From contig BCHX01000004.1 in NCBI GenBank assembly GCA_001599755.1, positions 992,001 through 1,056,000 of the forward strand: a stretch of DNA of 64,000 nt, in the 5' to 3' direction. A program made the position numbers and the translations under genes. This stretch comes from Gliomastix tumulicola (lineage: Eukaryota; Ascomycota; Sordariomycetes; Hypocreales; Bionectriaceae). The notes under the pieces are model-generated. The model was not told the DNA's origin. It searched no databases and was given only the letters and a program-made list of their open reading frames with translations. Below are positions 11,882-21,690 of this stretch, piece by piece (the first letter of the stretch is position 1; each line of letters begins with the position of its first letter).

Positions 11882-12449
11882 GGCGGCGGTGTGCTGAGGC
11901 TGATTGGCGTGTCGGGAGGGTGGATGAGCGTGGTGAGGAGGAGGAGGAGGTGAGCTGGGAATGCCGAGGTGAAGCAGATGCTGCTGACATGATGATGCTC
12001 CCTTCCTTCTTATGGGGACGGAACCTGGTCCATGGCGATTATCGTGCTGGAGCTGGAATTACCGGGGGCCGAGTCATCTCCATCTCGTACAATTAATTCG
12101 CCAATCCTGGAAGTCGAGGGGCACAGCGAATTTGGGAAGCTGCAACCATCGGCGCGCCTTGCTTTAGTACGAGGCAGTGATCCGACAATTTCGACTCGCT
12201 GGATTGAGGCTGCTGAGATTAGCGCGCGCCTCAATCAGTCATATTCACATTTATCCAGCCACAATTCCACGCCCCCCAAAAAAAAAAAAGAATTGTCCTT
12301 GACTTCAGGACATTGACTATCAAAAGGGTATCATCTTGGTGCCGAGGATTGAATCTCGGCACGTGGGTATCTCAATCTATTCTTCCTACATCATGCAAAA
12401 CACGGCCACTCACAAGCCTCCCAGTTCCGTCGCACCGCAGCATTACTCC
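11882..12449. other. Spacer between two minus-strand genes
   Basis: Promoter and leader of the PaxB-like gene plus the 3' flank of the nucleotidyltransferase. It contains an A run near 12280-12290 and the hairpin at 12339-12362. No gene is seen. Confidence 0.6.
12339..12362. repeat. Perfect 8-bp hairpin
   Basis: GTGCCGAG (12339-12346) and CTCGGCAC (12355-12362) form a perfect inverted repeat around an 8-nt loop, about 90 nt past the stop of the minus-strand nucleotidyltransferase gene. It therefore probably lies in that gene's 3' UTR. Role unknown. Confidence 0.6.
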
Positions 12450-13535
12450 TCACCACTTGACCTTGGCCGGATCATATTCGTACTTCTGCTCGGGCCGCGG
12501 AACCTGCTCAAACTTCTCTCCACGCTCCTTGGCCTCCCGGACGAACGTGGTCAGAAGCCCAGCGCTCAGCGCCAACTGTCCGAGCTCAGCCTCGAGCCTG
12601 TCGTCGGGAGCGGTAGCCATGATCCTGCGGATCTCAGTCGAGCTCGGAGACTCCTCCGGCTGCCTGGAGAGGTCGGCCGGGATGAATCGGATCCATCCTC
12701 TGGGCTTCCTCTGCTTGTAGCAGACCCAGACAGCCTGGATCTTGGCGGCCGCCGCCTGCACCTCAGCCTCGAAGCCTGCTTCGCCGCCGCCATGGTTAGC
12801 AGCACTCCCCGCGACGTGATCTGAGGAGAAGGTCTTACTCTCGGATGGCTGTCCACGGAGATTGCCGCGCATCTGCGAGCGGAGCTTGTTGATATCGAAG
12901 GAAACCTTGCCCCATCCCTGGTAATCCGAGATCTGGACCAGTCCGTTGGGCGTCCGGAAGTCGACCGGCCTGGACACGTCCGTGGTGATCACATCTGCGA
13001 TGATCGGCTTCAGATCGTACCGATCGATAGGCGCACAGTCGATCCTCACATAGTCCGGCCCGGAGAGCACCACGAACTTGACATCGAGTCTGGCCCTCGC
13101 AGCCACTTGGACGACCGCGTCCTTAAACCTGTCGGAAAGGTCCTTCTCTTGCCCGGATTCCCTGCGGTTTGAGAGGGGGCACACCCAGACAACGTTTCGC
13201 GGCATGCCGGACTCTTCGAGGAGCTGGATCCGCTGGGTCTTCGGCAGGGCGTGGCAGTATCGCTTGTGGCGCAGCTTGGTCTCCAGATTGCCGTCGTCCG
13301 CAGGGCAGGCGATCGCGCCGGCAATGTGCAGGTCCTCGCCTGCGTTCTCGAGGACGTGCATGAGGAGCTGCTTGTGCCCTATGTGAGGCGGGTTGAACGA
13401 TCCGGGATACCAGACGACGCGGTTCACGCCATGCTGGCGGAGGAGGGGACCTTCGAAGGTGCACTGGCCTGGGTCGAGATTCAACTTCTTGAGCGCCTCG
13501 CGGTAGAGAGAACCAAGAGTATGCGTCGAGGTCAT
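12450..13535 (-). CDS. NMN/NaMN adenylyltransferase-like nucleotidyltransferase
   Basis: Intronless, 361 aa. The open frame extends further upstream, but the ATG at 13535 (MTSTHTLGSLYREAL) begins the conserved protein; the extra upstream residues look like translated leader. Residues 43-54 carry YPGSFNPPHIGH, the phosphate-binding motif with HxGH (51-54) of class-I-like nucleotidyltransferases. Near residues 298-303, SSTEIR is the second signature (ISSTxIR-like). This architecture belongs to nicotinamide/nicotinate mononucleotide adenylyltransferases and relatives such as yeast Pof1, which transfer AMP from ATP to NMN in NAD synthesis. An insertion of about 80 residues, low in complexity and Ala/Gln-rich, separates the core from the second motif, so this is a fungal-specific branch. 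Exact substrate is not proven. Confidence 0.8.
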   Translation of the reverse strand: MTSTHTLGSLYREALKKLNLDPGQCTFEGPLLRQHGVNRVVWYPGSFNPPHIGHKQLLMHVLENAGEDLHIAGAIACPADDGNLETKLRHKRYCHALPKTQRIQLLEESGMPRNVVWVCPLSNRRESGQEKDLSDRFKDAVVQVAARARLDVKFVVLSGPDYVRIDCAPIDRYDLKPIIADVITTDVSRPVDFRTPNGLVQISDYQGWGKVSFDINKLRSQMRGNLRGQPSESKTFSSDHVAGSAANHGGGEAGFEAEVQAAAAKIQAVWVCYKQRKPRGWIRFIPADLSRQPEESPSSTEIRRIMATAPDDRLEAELGQLALSAGLLTTFVREAKERGEKFEQVPRPEQKYEYDPAKVKW

Positions 13536-13689
13536 GATGAAGACTTGGTGTGAAAAGGGTTGCGATGGTCTTCCTCTACTGTGGATGGTTGATATGAGAC
13601 CGTGATGTTGGATCGCGTGTCTAGACTCCAATGGATATGAAGACAATGTGGTGCGAGAACAAGAAGGGGGCACGAGGTTGAAGGTCAAA

Positions 13690-13706
13690 GGAAGATATAT
13701 AAAAGC
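13690..13706 (-). promoter_or_regulatory. TATA-like element of the nucleotidyltransferase gene
   Basis: On the minus strand this reads GCTTTTATATATCTTCC, about 155 nt before the ATG at 13535. A nearly identical element, two bases shorter, lies before the 431-aa protein at 29406-29420. Confidence 0.4.
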
Positions 13707-14269
13707 TTTTCGATGGTGCTGGAGGTACGGAACAGAGAAGCTGAAAACGAACAACCGCCCAGAATACCAGTAGCTGGCGGAACGTTCATGCTTGGGATCA
13801 CAGGCGAACGTCTCGCCTTAAACCTGTTCGACGAGGTTGGCTGTGAAATGGGAGCGCTAGTCGTCAAATTCGGCGTAGTCCGGGCTGATTCTATCGTGAG
13901 AGTTGGGCGTTCTTCTGGCGGTCAGGTAGGTAGGCGTTCACTACTACTAAGTATTGATCGGTGTGCACATTTTCAGAGGTCCAATGCGAGTACCCTGCGC
14001 CTGCCCGCAGATGGTTACCGACGACGGGTAGCTGCAGACGATCGAGTCCTGGCTCGGAACAATGGCATGTACGGCATGATGCTTCCTTTCACGGGAATTA
14101 TCCCTTGCTTGTTCCATTTACTTATTGCAACCATGGGGACATGGACGAACTACTAGTACAGATGGTTTCTCCTTTCCCATGAGCCTGTTACTCATCACTC
14201 GCTCTGAGATGCGACTCACTGCGTTTAGAGGACAAGGCATCCTTCTCCTACGATGGCACTGCTGTCATT

Positions 14270-14355
14270 TATTAAGATGTAGTACAAAGGCCTTCACGGT
14301 ATGTGCCGTCGTCTATTGAGATGTAGTACAAGGGCCTGCACGGTACGTGGTCGTC
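14270..14355. repeat. Imperfect tandem duplication (44 + 42 bp)
   Basis: Copies at 14270-14313 and 14314-14355 both follow TATT-R-AGATGTAGTACAA, then GGCCT-CACGGTA-GTG and GTCGTC, with a few substitutions and a 2-bp length difference. Confidence 0.85.
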
Positions 14356-15025
14356 TTCGGCATGTCCTCAGGATCACTAAAAATGATATCACTTGAGTCC
14401 TTTTTCCTTATCGCCCTTTTCGTCAAGAGCCGATCCTCTTCATCGGGGAGTGACTACGCCGCCGTGATGTATGTATGTAGATACGTACATGTATAGGTAG
14501 TACCTATTAGCCAACCCACCTCTAGCTGGGGTCATGTAACACACATCCCATCGTCTATTTTTACGAGCTTCCTCGTGCAGTGGCGTGACACAAGAGAAGG
14601 TGGTATTCTGGAGCGTGGCGCGTAAGCACGCCGAGAATGAAGCGATGCCGACAAAAGGGGGAGAGGGCGATCATTTCTTCCGGAAAGACCTCGATGCTGA
14701 CGCGAGGCACTTCAATCAGCAGGCCGTGGAAAGAGAGGCCATCTCAGCTTGAATGTGGTTAAATGCGATATATGGGGAAAGCGGCATATCTGGCAATACG
14801 GCCGGTGCCTCGAGGTCTCTTTCAATCGCGCGTGCCGCCCGCGAAGGTATCCCACCCGAGAGAGGAGGTGGGTGGTGGGCATCATCCCTCCGGATGTGGT
14901 GCTCCTTGTCTTACCAGGTGCATATATTGAGTGCTGATTAAGGGTATCGGAGCAGAGGGCTGCAGGGGTCCTGCTGGCAGGCCTCCATTCTGTATTGCAT
15001 GCTCGTACAGATAGATGGAGTGGAG

Positions 15026-15047
15026 GGATGGATGGATGGATGGATGG
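15026..15047. repeat. (GGAT)5 microsatellite
   Basis: Five perfect GGAT units plus GG. Confidence 0.9.
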
Positions 15048-15912
15048 CGACGTGCAGGAACGGCGATGCAGGTGGACGGGGCGCTGCAGTTGAGGCTTCG
15101 GGTGGCTGTCTGTGCGTGGGTGCTGTTAACGGGGGAAGGTCGAATCGAGGGAGGGCGTCGAGTCTGGAGGGCTTGATTGATGGGCAGAGCGCCGTGTCTC
15201 GATGGCTGTGATTGTTGGAGCGTCAAGGAACACCGGTTTGTTTCCCCCGAACTGAAGTGACGCATCGCATCGCAGCGATGGCCAGAATTACTCCGCACGC
15301 CACCCTGATCGAGCTTGGACCGGAAGGCTTCCCTGCATGAGCTTCCCCCAATAGAACAGACCGCATCTGCATGATTGATTCAGGAGCGGCAGGCACATGA
15401 CACAATGGATCACATTTAGTGCCCGAGTGAATGGAGCATGTTGACCGCCGCTTCAGCCACCGCCGTGATGAACAGCAGCAGCAGCAGTCTCAGCATGAGT
15501 GTCACTGCGACGCTGCAAGGACGCGGAACAAAACCAGAACGAGGCAGCCGTTCCATCGCATCTGTGCTACACCGCATGTATTGCCCCGTATGACGGCAAG
15601 AGAAATGGGTGCGTGCAATTAAAGAACATCCCTGGTTCGTCACACGTCGTCATTTCATGTTTGTTTCGTTTTCGTCGGGCCTGCGCAGTGCTACGTCGCC
15701 GGGCGGTTAGTGATGTGAACAGTCGATGTTATTAGTGATGCTCGCCATCGACACACGCTAGTTGGCCTTCTCGAAGGCATCGAAGGAATTTCGATTAAGG
15801 GGGGGAAGAATGAGAGCATCATTGCGTGCCTTTTTGTCGCCACATGCCGTCTAGGCGCCCGATGTCTTAGATTCAACCGTCTCGCTCCGCGATGCCATAG
15901 GATGCCTTGCCT

Positions 15913-15950
15913 CTGCTACTGCTACTGCTACTGCTACTCCTACTGCTACT
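15913..15950. repeat. (CTGCTA)n repeat
   Basis: About six hexamer units, the last imperfect. In one frame this would read as poly-Leu, which is what produces a spurious open frame at 15907-16422. Confidence 0.9.
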
Positions 15951-17249
15951 GCAAAGCACTGTAAATGTGATCTTGCACCCCTCCCCCCCAACCGTCACAT
16001 CTCATCTCGTCCCAACAAGCCCAACACCAGCGCCGTTGCAGGCCGATAATAATAATTCAGGCACATATCCATCCGCCATCCAGGCAAGCAAGTCACTGCT
16101 GATCCCTGTCCGGCTCCTGTGCGTTTCCTGCCTGGTGGCTGCTTGGCGCACCGGGTCTGCTCCGCTGTGCTGTCAAGCGCCGAATCCTTGGTTGCTTTTC
16201 CCTGCTGAACTTTTTAGCTGCTGGAGACCTCGACTTGTGCCTTTTTTTCTCCTTCCCGTCTCTTCGGCTTCCCTCTTCACGACTTCACTACACTGCCGAC
16301 TGCTGCCCGGGCTTGAAAAGAATCATTGTCATCTCGACCTCGGGGACACAATCACGCCCGATTACGAATCCGTCTGTTCAGAGTTTCGCCACGGAAGACC
16401 AGAGAGGTGCATTCTGCCGTGAGCCGTTGACTCGTCCCGACGCCTGCTGGAGCTAAGCTTCTGCACTCTCGACACCGCTACAACCTGCGCCCAAAGCACC
16501 GAACCCGACACACCTCCCCCAACGCCCGCCTTTTCGCATCTCCCCTCGAGCATCGAGCGCATCCTATTATCCCCGACTCGACTTTTACGGCCGACGCGAC
16601 ACTTCTTTTTATATCCTTTGACGAGCCGCCGACCTGCCGCACGATCGCAGCCCGTCCACGCGACGCTGATCCCCGAGACATCATACCCTTGACTGCGAAA
16701 AAAAAGAGGCACCCCATACCTTAGCGACATTCCTGCCTGGCCCGGCACTATGTTATTTTCGGTATTCTGATCTGGAGTGATCAAGCACGCATCGCAGCGC
16801 CGCAGCTTCGACAAGGCGACCGAACAACCACCCGCGCGGCGAGGCCACGTTCAGAAATTTGTGCATGTTCGGGCGTGCCCGTGGATCTGACCGCCAGAGC
16901 CATCCCGTCACTCGACAGCGTGAGGAACCCCCCTTCCGAAGTTCGAACTAGTCGCGCACTGGTCCGACGATCCAGAGGCTGCTGCTCCCCCGGCTGCAAG
17001 CTCTCTGCAAGTGCTGCAAGTGTATGACCACCGGGTTCAGGGACAGGTCGCATTGCAGTGGATTCAGTGGATCGGCTCACAGGCTGACCCCGGCTCTCTC
17101 CAGCAGTCTCCAGCAAGAACCCCAGCAGGCACCGGGCCCACTTGCCACCGAAGCACCTGCACCTGCACCTGCGCAATTGCGCATCCATCCGTCACAGGCC
17201 ATTAATATTTTTTTTACTCTAGCTCAGTCGTTCTGGCCCACGCTCGGCA

Positions 17250-20200
17250 ATGGATCCCAGACAATCGAGCTCAGCTTCTCCATACGCCAGTGCCACTTCG
17301 CGATCTCCCTTCCCTCCCCAACAACAACCACAACAACAACAGCAGCCGCCGCCGCCGCATCATCCACATCATCAGCAGCAGCAGCAGCAGCAGTTGTACC
17401 AGCAGCATCCACCACCGCCGCATCATCCCCAGCCGCTGCCGACTCCACCCAGTAACCACATTTCCTCGCCTGCATACTCGGGCCATCAGCGACGGCCGTC
17501 CGACGCCGCGTTTCCCCCTCACGCCGGTGCGGCCCGACCGCCTCTGCCTGCCGACCTGCAGCCGCAGAGCCACCACGTGCGCGCGCAGAGCGCATCGTCC
17601 ATACCCCCGGCTCGCGAGTTCAACCGCGCCATGCCGCCTCCTAACTCGCCGCCGCAGCCCGGCGGGTCGCATCACCCTCAGCATGGGCAGCCTCAGCACC
17701 ACCATCAGGGCCCCTCGCATAGTATACCTGGGGCGTACGGCCCCGCGCAGTCGCAGCCGCCACCGCCACGCGCGAGCCACGGTCCGCCATCAGGGTTTGG
17801 AGGAGGTAGGGAGCTTCCGCCGCTGGGCTCGATAGCGCGCTCGGGGAGCGGGAGCTCCATGTCGATATCGTCGATGCTTGGCGGGCCTCCCCCGGCTTCG
17901 AGGGAAGGCCCTCCGACACCTGGGCCTCCTCAGCACTATCCTACACACTCGGCGCCGCCGCCTGGATCCGGTCCCGGATACGCGCCGCCCATCCACGCCT
18001 CCCCGCGAATGCAGTCCGCGTCCGAGTTCCCTCCCTTTAGAAGACCGCAGACACCGGAGCACCAGCGAGAACAACAGCGCGGCTACGACTCTCGAGCGGG
18101 TAGCGCCGCGCAGTCACCGCGCGGACCGTATTCTACGACTCCCGATGTGCCGCGCTATGGCACGCCGCAGACATACCACTCGCGACACCCGTCGGCGTCG
18201 GCTGAGCCTCCGAGAGATATGGGCAGGGTACCTGCTCCGGCGGCGCCCCCACCGCGACCGAGCAGCCAGCCTAAGTACCCAGGCATGCAGCCGCGACCTG
18301 TTGAGGGCTCTAGGATGCCTGGCCCCGGCGATGATAGGTATCAGCGACGGGACGAGATTGTCCGCCCGATGCCCGGCCCTGAATACAACCCCGAGCGACC
18401 TGGTATTCGAGGATATCCGTACGAGGATCGATACAAGGCGGATATGGAGCGCCAGGGCGAGATCGAGCGGCGGGAGCGTGCATACTCAGGCGGCGAGCAT
18501 AGGTATCCGCCCCATCACGAGTATCGTGAACCTCCGCGGGAACAACCTGGTTACGGCCGACCTCCGGACCCTCGAGATGCTCGTGATGCTCACTGGGGAA
18601 GGCAGGGTCCGGACGCTAGTTTCCGCGCACCCATGGATCACCAGCGCCCGCCTTCAGAACATCAACATCCTCCAGCGCCGCCGCCACCGGGCCAGTCTTC
18701 CGCCCAATATCCGCCTCACAGTGCCCCCTACCAGCCTCCGCATCACGATGTTTATGCGTCGGCGCCTCACTTACCTCACTCTCAAGGACCGCCGAGTGCA
18801 CCGATGCCGGCGTATGATTCTCCTGACCGAGCGAGGATGCATGCGCCGCCTCCACAGTCGCAACCACCACCGCCGCCGCCGCACCACGATTCTCGGCTAG
18901 GACCCAGGGACCGACCTGGTGAGGGCCCGGCCCAGCCGAGCATCACGTACAACTCGGCCCAGGGACCGCCTGCCTACGATCCTCCCCGACAGCGAAACAG
19001 CGATGATCTGACGGCCTCTGGTCTCGGCCACCCACGTCACCTCCTGGCGATTCAGCAGGAGAACCGCAAGGGGCGCATCTCTCCTCTGCCGCAGGCCGTA
19101 CAGGGTGTGCAGCCACAGCAGCCTGGACCTGCTGCCGAGCCTGGCATCAAGAGCGAGTTTGGCCGCATGTTCTCTGGTATTGGCAGCGGCGTTGGCGGAC
19201 TGGGTGTCTCGAGCCCTAACACATCTACTGCGCCAGGGGGCATGTTCACCAATGCGGCGCTAGCCAAGCGTGACGACACTGAGACGGTTGAGTCGTCAGC
19301 CGAGACAAACGGGAAGACGAAGGGCAGACGACGGAAGCTCAAGGATGAAGATAGTCGTGATGATGACAGCTCAGGACGACTGACGCCGGGTGCCAAAGCC
19401 AAGCGGTCGAAGGGGCACCCGCATCACCACCACCAGTACGTTTATCCCCCCCCCTTCTCCTATGAGTTGCGAAGGCCCCTTTGACCACGTGCCGTGTCGC
19501 TAACATCCTTCTAGTCATCATCATCACCACCACCATAGGCTCAATGAGGATGGAGCTCCAAGCACTACACCGTTCAAGAACGTCAAGGGCGTCATATCTA
19601 ATCCGTCTCCTACCGATAAAGCGCTCGCGACGGGACAGCATCATCATCACCATCATCATGGACGAGCTTCACACACTCCTCAAGTCCAGACGCCGAAGCA
19701 GCCGACGCAGAGCCCGGCTCCAGTCATCCCGCCCAAGATCAAGACGGTGGTCATGTCTCAGGCTGTGATAGAATCCGCATCCAAGTACCCACGCAATCAC
19801 CTGGGCGATTTCATTTACGAGTCAGAGCTCAAGCCCTCCCGGCTTCTACCGAGTGCGCCGTCGCATCGTGGATTTGCCTCGAACCCGAAGCCCCTGCCAT
19901 TAGATTTGATTAGGGGAAAGATCAACTGCACGCTTACGGTCAAGATCCCTCGGATCTACCTCTCTCCTCTTTCTCGGGAAGAGATCACTTCGAGGGCCTT
20001 CCTCTGGGGCACTGATATCTACACGGATGATTCTGATGTGATTGCAGCCTGCATTCACTCGGGTTGGATTCGTGGCGAGTGGGCGGCCGACTTTGACACG
20101 GCTATGCTGGAGGCTGAGCCGGATGAGAAGCGGCGCAAGACGAATAAGGACGGGGCAAGCGAGCCAGGCAGCACAGAGTCTGAGGGTCTCATTACCGCTC

Positions 20201-20745
20201 CTCCAGCAACGGGCCCGATGACCGTCCCTGCTGATCGTGACTTGCATGTCAATGTGCTCATCCTCCCTAGGCTGGCCAAGTACGGGGCGACAACGAGACA
20301 TGGCATAACAAGCCGCGAATTCGGTGGAGAGCATGGCACCCGTACCACGTCCCACGACGGGCTGAGCTTCAAGGTGCACAACATCCGCTGGGTTGAGAAC
20401 GGCGCCCAGCCCCAGGCGCGACTTCGCGGCAAGGCCCGCAGAGAGCGCATGCGCAAGGCCATGAGCGAGGTTAAGGGGACCTTTGGCAATGTCGGCAGCG
20501 TCGACAGGACTCATGACAAGCGCATCCCTGGGAATTGGTGGAGGAACGGCACGAACACGAAGGAGGCGGCCGCGGAGGAGAACGACATCGAGCGTCCAGC
20601 GAGCGAGGGCGATAAGGAGAACCACCTCGCTGGCGACGAGTCGGCCGCCAAGGATAAGGAGAAGGGAGCACCGGATGCTCAGGATGTCGAGATGAGCGAC
20701 GCCACGCCGGCGTTGGCTGAGGGAACGAGCGAGCCTGCGAAATAA
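17250..20745 (+). CDS. rxt3: Histone deacetylase complex subunit Rxt3
   Basis: Two exons, 17250-19435 and 19515-20745, give 1138 aa; the 79-bp intron (GTACGT...CTAG) keeps the frame. Residues 1 to about 800 are disordered and extremely rich in Pro, Gln, His and Arg, with poly-Q/P near the start and His tracts around the splice site. From about 807 comes the conserved C-terminal Rxt3 region: Y-P-R-N-H-L-G-D-F-I-Y-E, then G-K-I-N-C-T-L-T-V-K-I-P-R, then TDIYTDDSDVIAACIHSGW. The tail is acidic and lysine-rich. In yeast, Rxt3 is a subunit of the large Rpd3 (Rpd3L) histone deacetylase complex; a nuclear co-repressor role is inferred by homology. Filamentous fungal Rxt3 proteins usually have such long disordered N-termini. 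Retention of the intron would stop translation 15 residues later, giving a 744-aa form without the Rxt3 domain. Confidence 0.87.
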
Positions 20746-21237
20746 GGATCTGGGCTCTCAAGTCGGAGGCTTGCTTATTATTATCTAATTGGTTTTGTTT
20801 TCATGATCTGCGACGCTGGCCACTTCAAGGTGGATTTTCGGGATTGGCCTGCCGAGTTGGCGGGCAGGCAAGCAAGCATTCAGTCAGAGCATGCGCATGG
20901 ATTTGGGGTGGCGGCCGACGCGTGATGATACCCGACGACATGACCTGCATGGATCCCTCAAATTGTCATTGATATAATTATTGTACTTTTTTTTTTTTTT
21001 TAACTTAGAGCCGTTGTATATGTTACAGTTCGTGCTTGCTCTTGTGTTTGATGTTATTACATGCTGGTGCGGGAGCGCCTGTAGCTCATGTGCATCTGTG
21101 GTGGTTCATCGGGATGAGATTTCTTGACCACCTCGGCCACTGTTCGCTGATGCTGAGAGGTACGGACTATCGCTCTATCAGAGCAGTGTCTCGCTCTCCA
21201 ATACATCTTGAAGTGTATGTGCTTGAAGTCGTGAAGC
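20746..21237. other. Convergent 3' spacer
   Basis: 3' flanks of Rxt3 (plus) and SDHAF4 (minus). Contains a 15-T run at 20987-21001. No gene is seen. Confidence 0.65.
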
Positions 21238-21690
21238 TTAGAAATCCGTCACCCTTCCATTGTAGCTCCAATCACCATCGCCACCCCATCGCAACGGCTC
21301 ATTCTTCGGGCCCCCAACCTCGCCCGTCTTCGGATTCGTGTCGCCCTCAAACTCAGGCTTCGCGCCGCGGAACAGACCCTGATTCACCCCGTCCTCGTCG
21401 GCGTCGCTACTCGTGTTCGCCTGGGCCTGGGCCTTGGCAGCGGCGGGCTCTGATGACGAAGGGGAGGTGGTCTCTGCGGGCGGCTGGAAGGCCTGCGACA
21501 CGGCGGCGGCGCGCTGCAGACGCTCGAACTCGGCCTGCTGCTCGGCAGGGAGCTTCGGGGGCCCGGGCTGCGGGCGGAAGGAGGAGGAGGAGGAGGAGGC
21601 GGAGCGGCGCAATGTGGTTGTCGTGAGGGAGGCGGTTGGTGGCGACGACCGGAGGAGGAGGCGGCGGAGGGGCTGGGCTAGCCGGGACAT
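21238..21690 (-). CDS. sdh8: Succinate dehydrogenase assembly factor 4 (Sdh8/SDHAF4)
   Basis: Intronless, 150 aa. The N-terminal 45 residues are rich in Arg, Ser, Leu and Thr without acidic residues (MSRLAQPLRRLLLRSS...), a typical mitochondrial presequence. The C-terminal 40 residues carry the DUF1674 signature: FEGDTNPKTGEVGGPKNEPL followed by RWGGDGDWSYNGRVTDF at the very end. SDHAF4/Sdh8 is a matrix chaperone that binds the flavinated catalytic subunit Sdh1 and helps assemble complex II. The middle is low in complexity (Ala, Ser, Gln). The leader just upstream is a purine-rich GA tract on the coding strand (about 21700-21731). Length fits the family. Confidence 0.93.
   Translation of the reverse strand: MSRLAQPLRRLLLRSSPPTASLTTTTLRRSASSSSSSFRPQPGPPKLPAEQQAEFERLQRAAAVSQAFQPPAETTSPSSSEPAAAKAQAQANTSSDADEDGVNQGLFRGAKPEFEGDTNPKTGEVGGPKNEPLRWGGDGDWSYNGRVTDF

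Larger units (their letters stand above)
13536..17249. other. Long divergent intergenic region
   Basis: 3.7 kb between the starts of the nucleotidyltransferase (minus) and Rxt3 (plus). No gene can be supported. The right 1 kb or so is pyrimidine-rich with many CACC/CAGC triplets and is probably the Rxt3 promoter and long 5' UTR. It contains the imperfect tandem duplication at 14270-14355, GGAT repeats at 15026-15047 and CTGCTA repeats at 15913-15950. Confidence 0.6.

Noticed and set aside
12048..12064. 17-base match (TGGAGCTGGAATTACCG) to the complement of the universally conserved 18S rRNA core
   Set aside because: Flanking sequence does not continue the rRNA match, so it is not an rDNA copy; chance or a tiny relic. 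BLASTN against fungal 18S would settle it.
12300..12375. Possible tRNA suggested by a T-arm-like hairpin
   Set aside because: Loop has 8 nt and lacks TTCRA, and no D arm or matching acceptor stem is present upstream.
10738..13535. Meroterpenoid biosynthetic cluster
   Set aside because: Only the PaxB-like gene is present; neighbours are a nucleotidyltransferase and Rxt3, with no prenyltransferase, FMO or synthase in the window.
15907..16422. Plus-strand frame starting with poly-Leu that looks like a signal peptide
   Set aside because: The Leu run comes from a CTGCTA microsatellite and the rest resembles Rxt3 leader sequence, not a protein.
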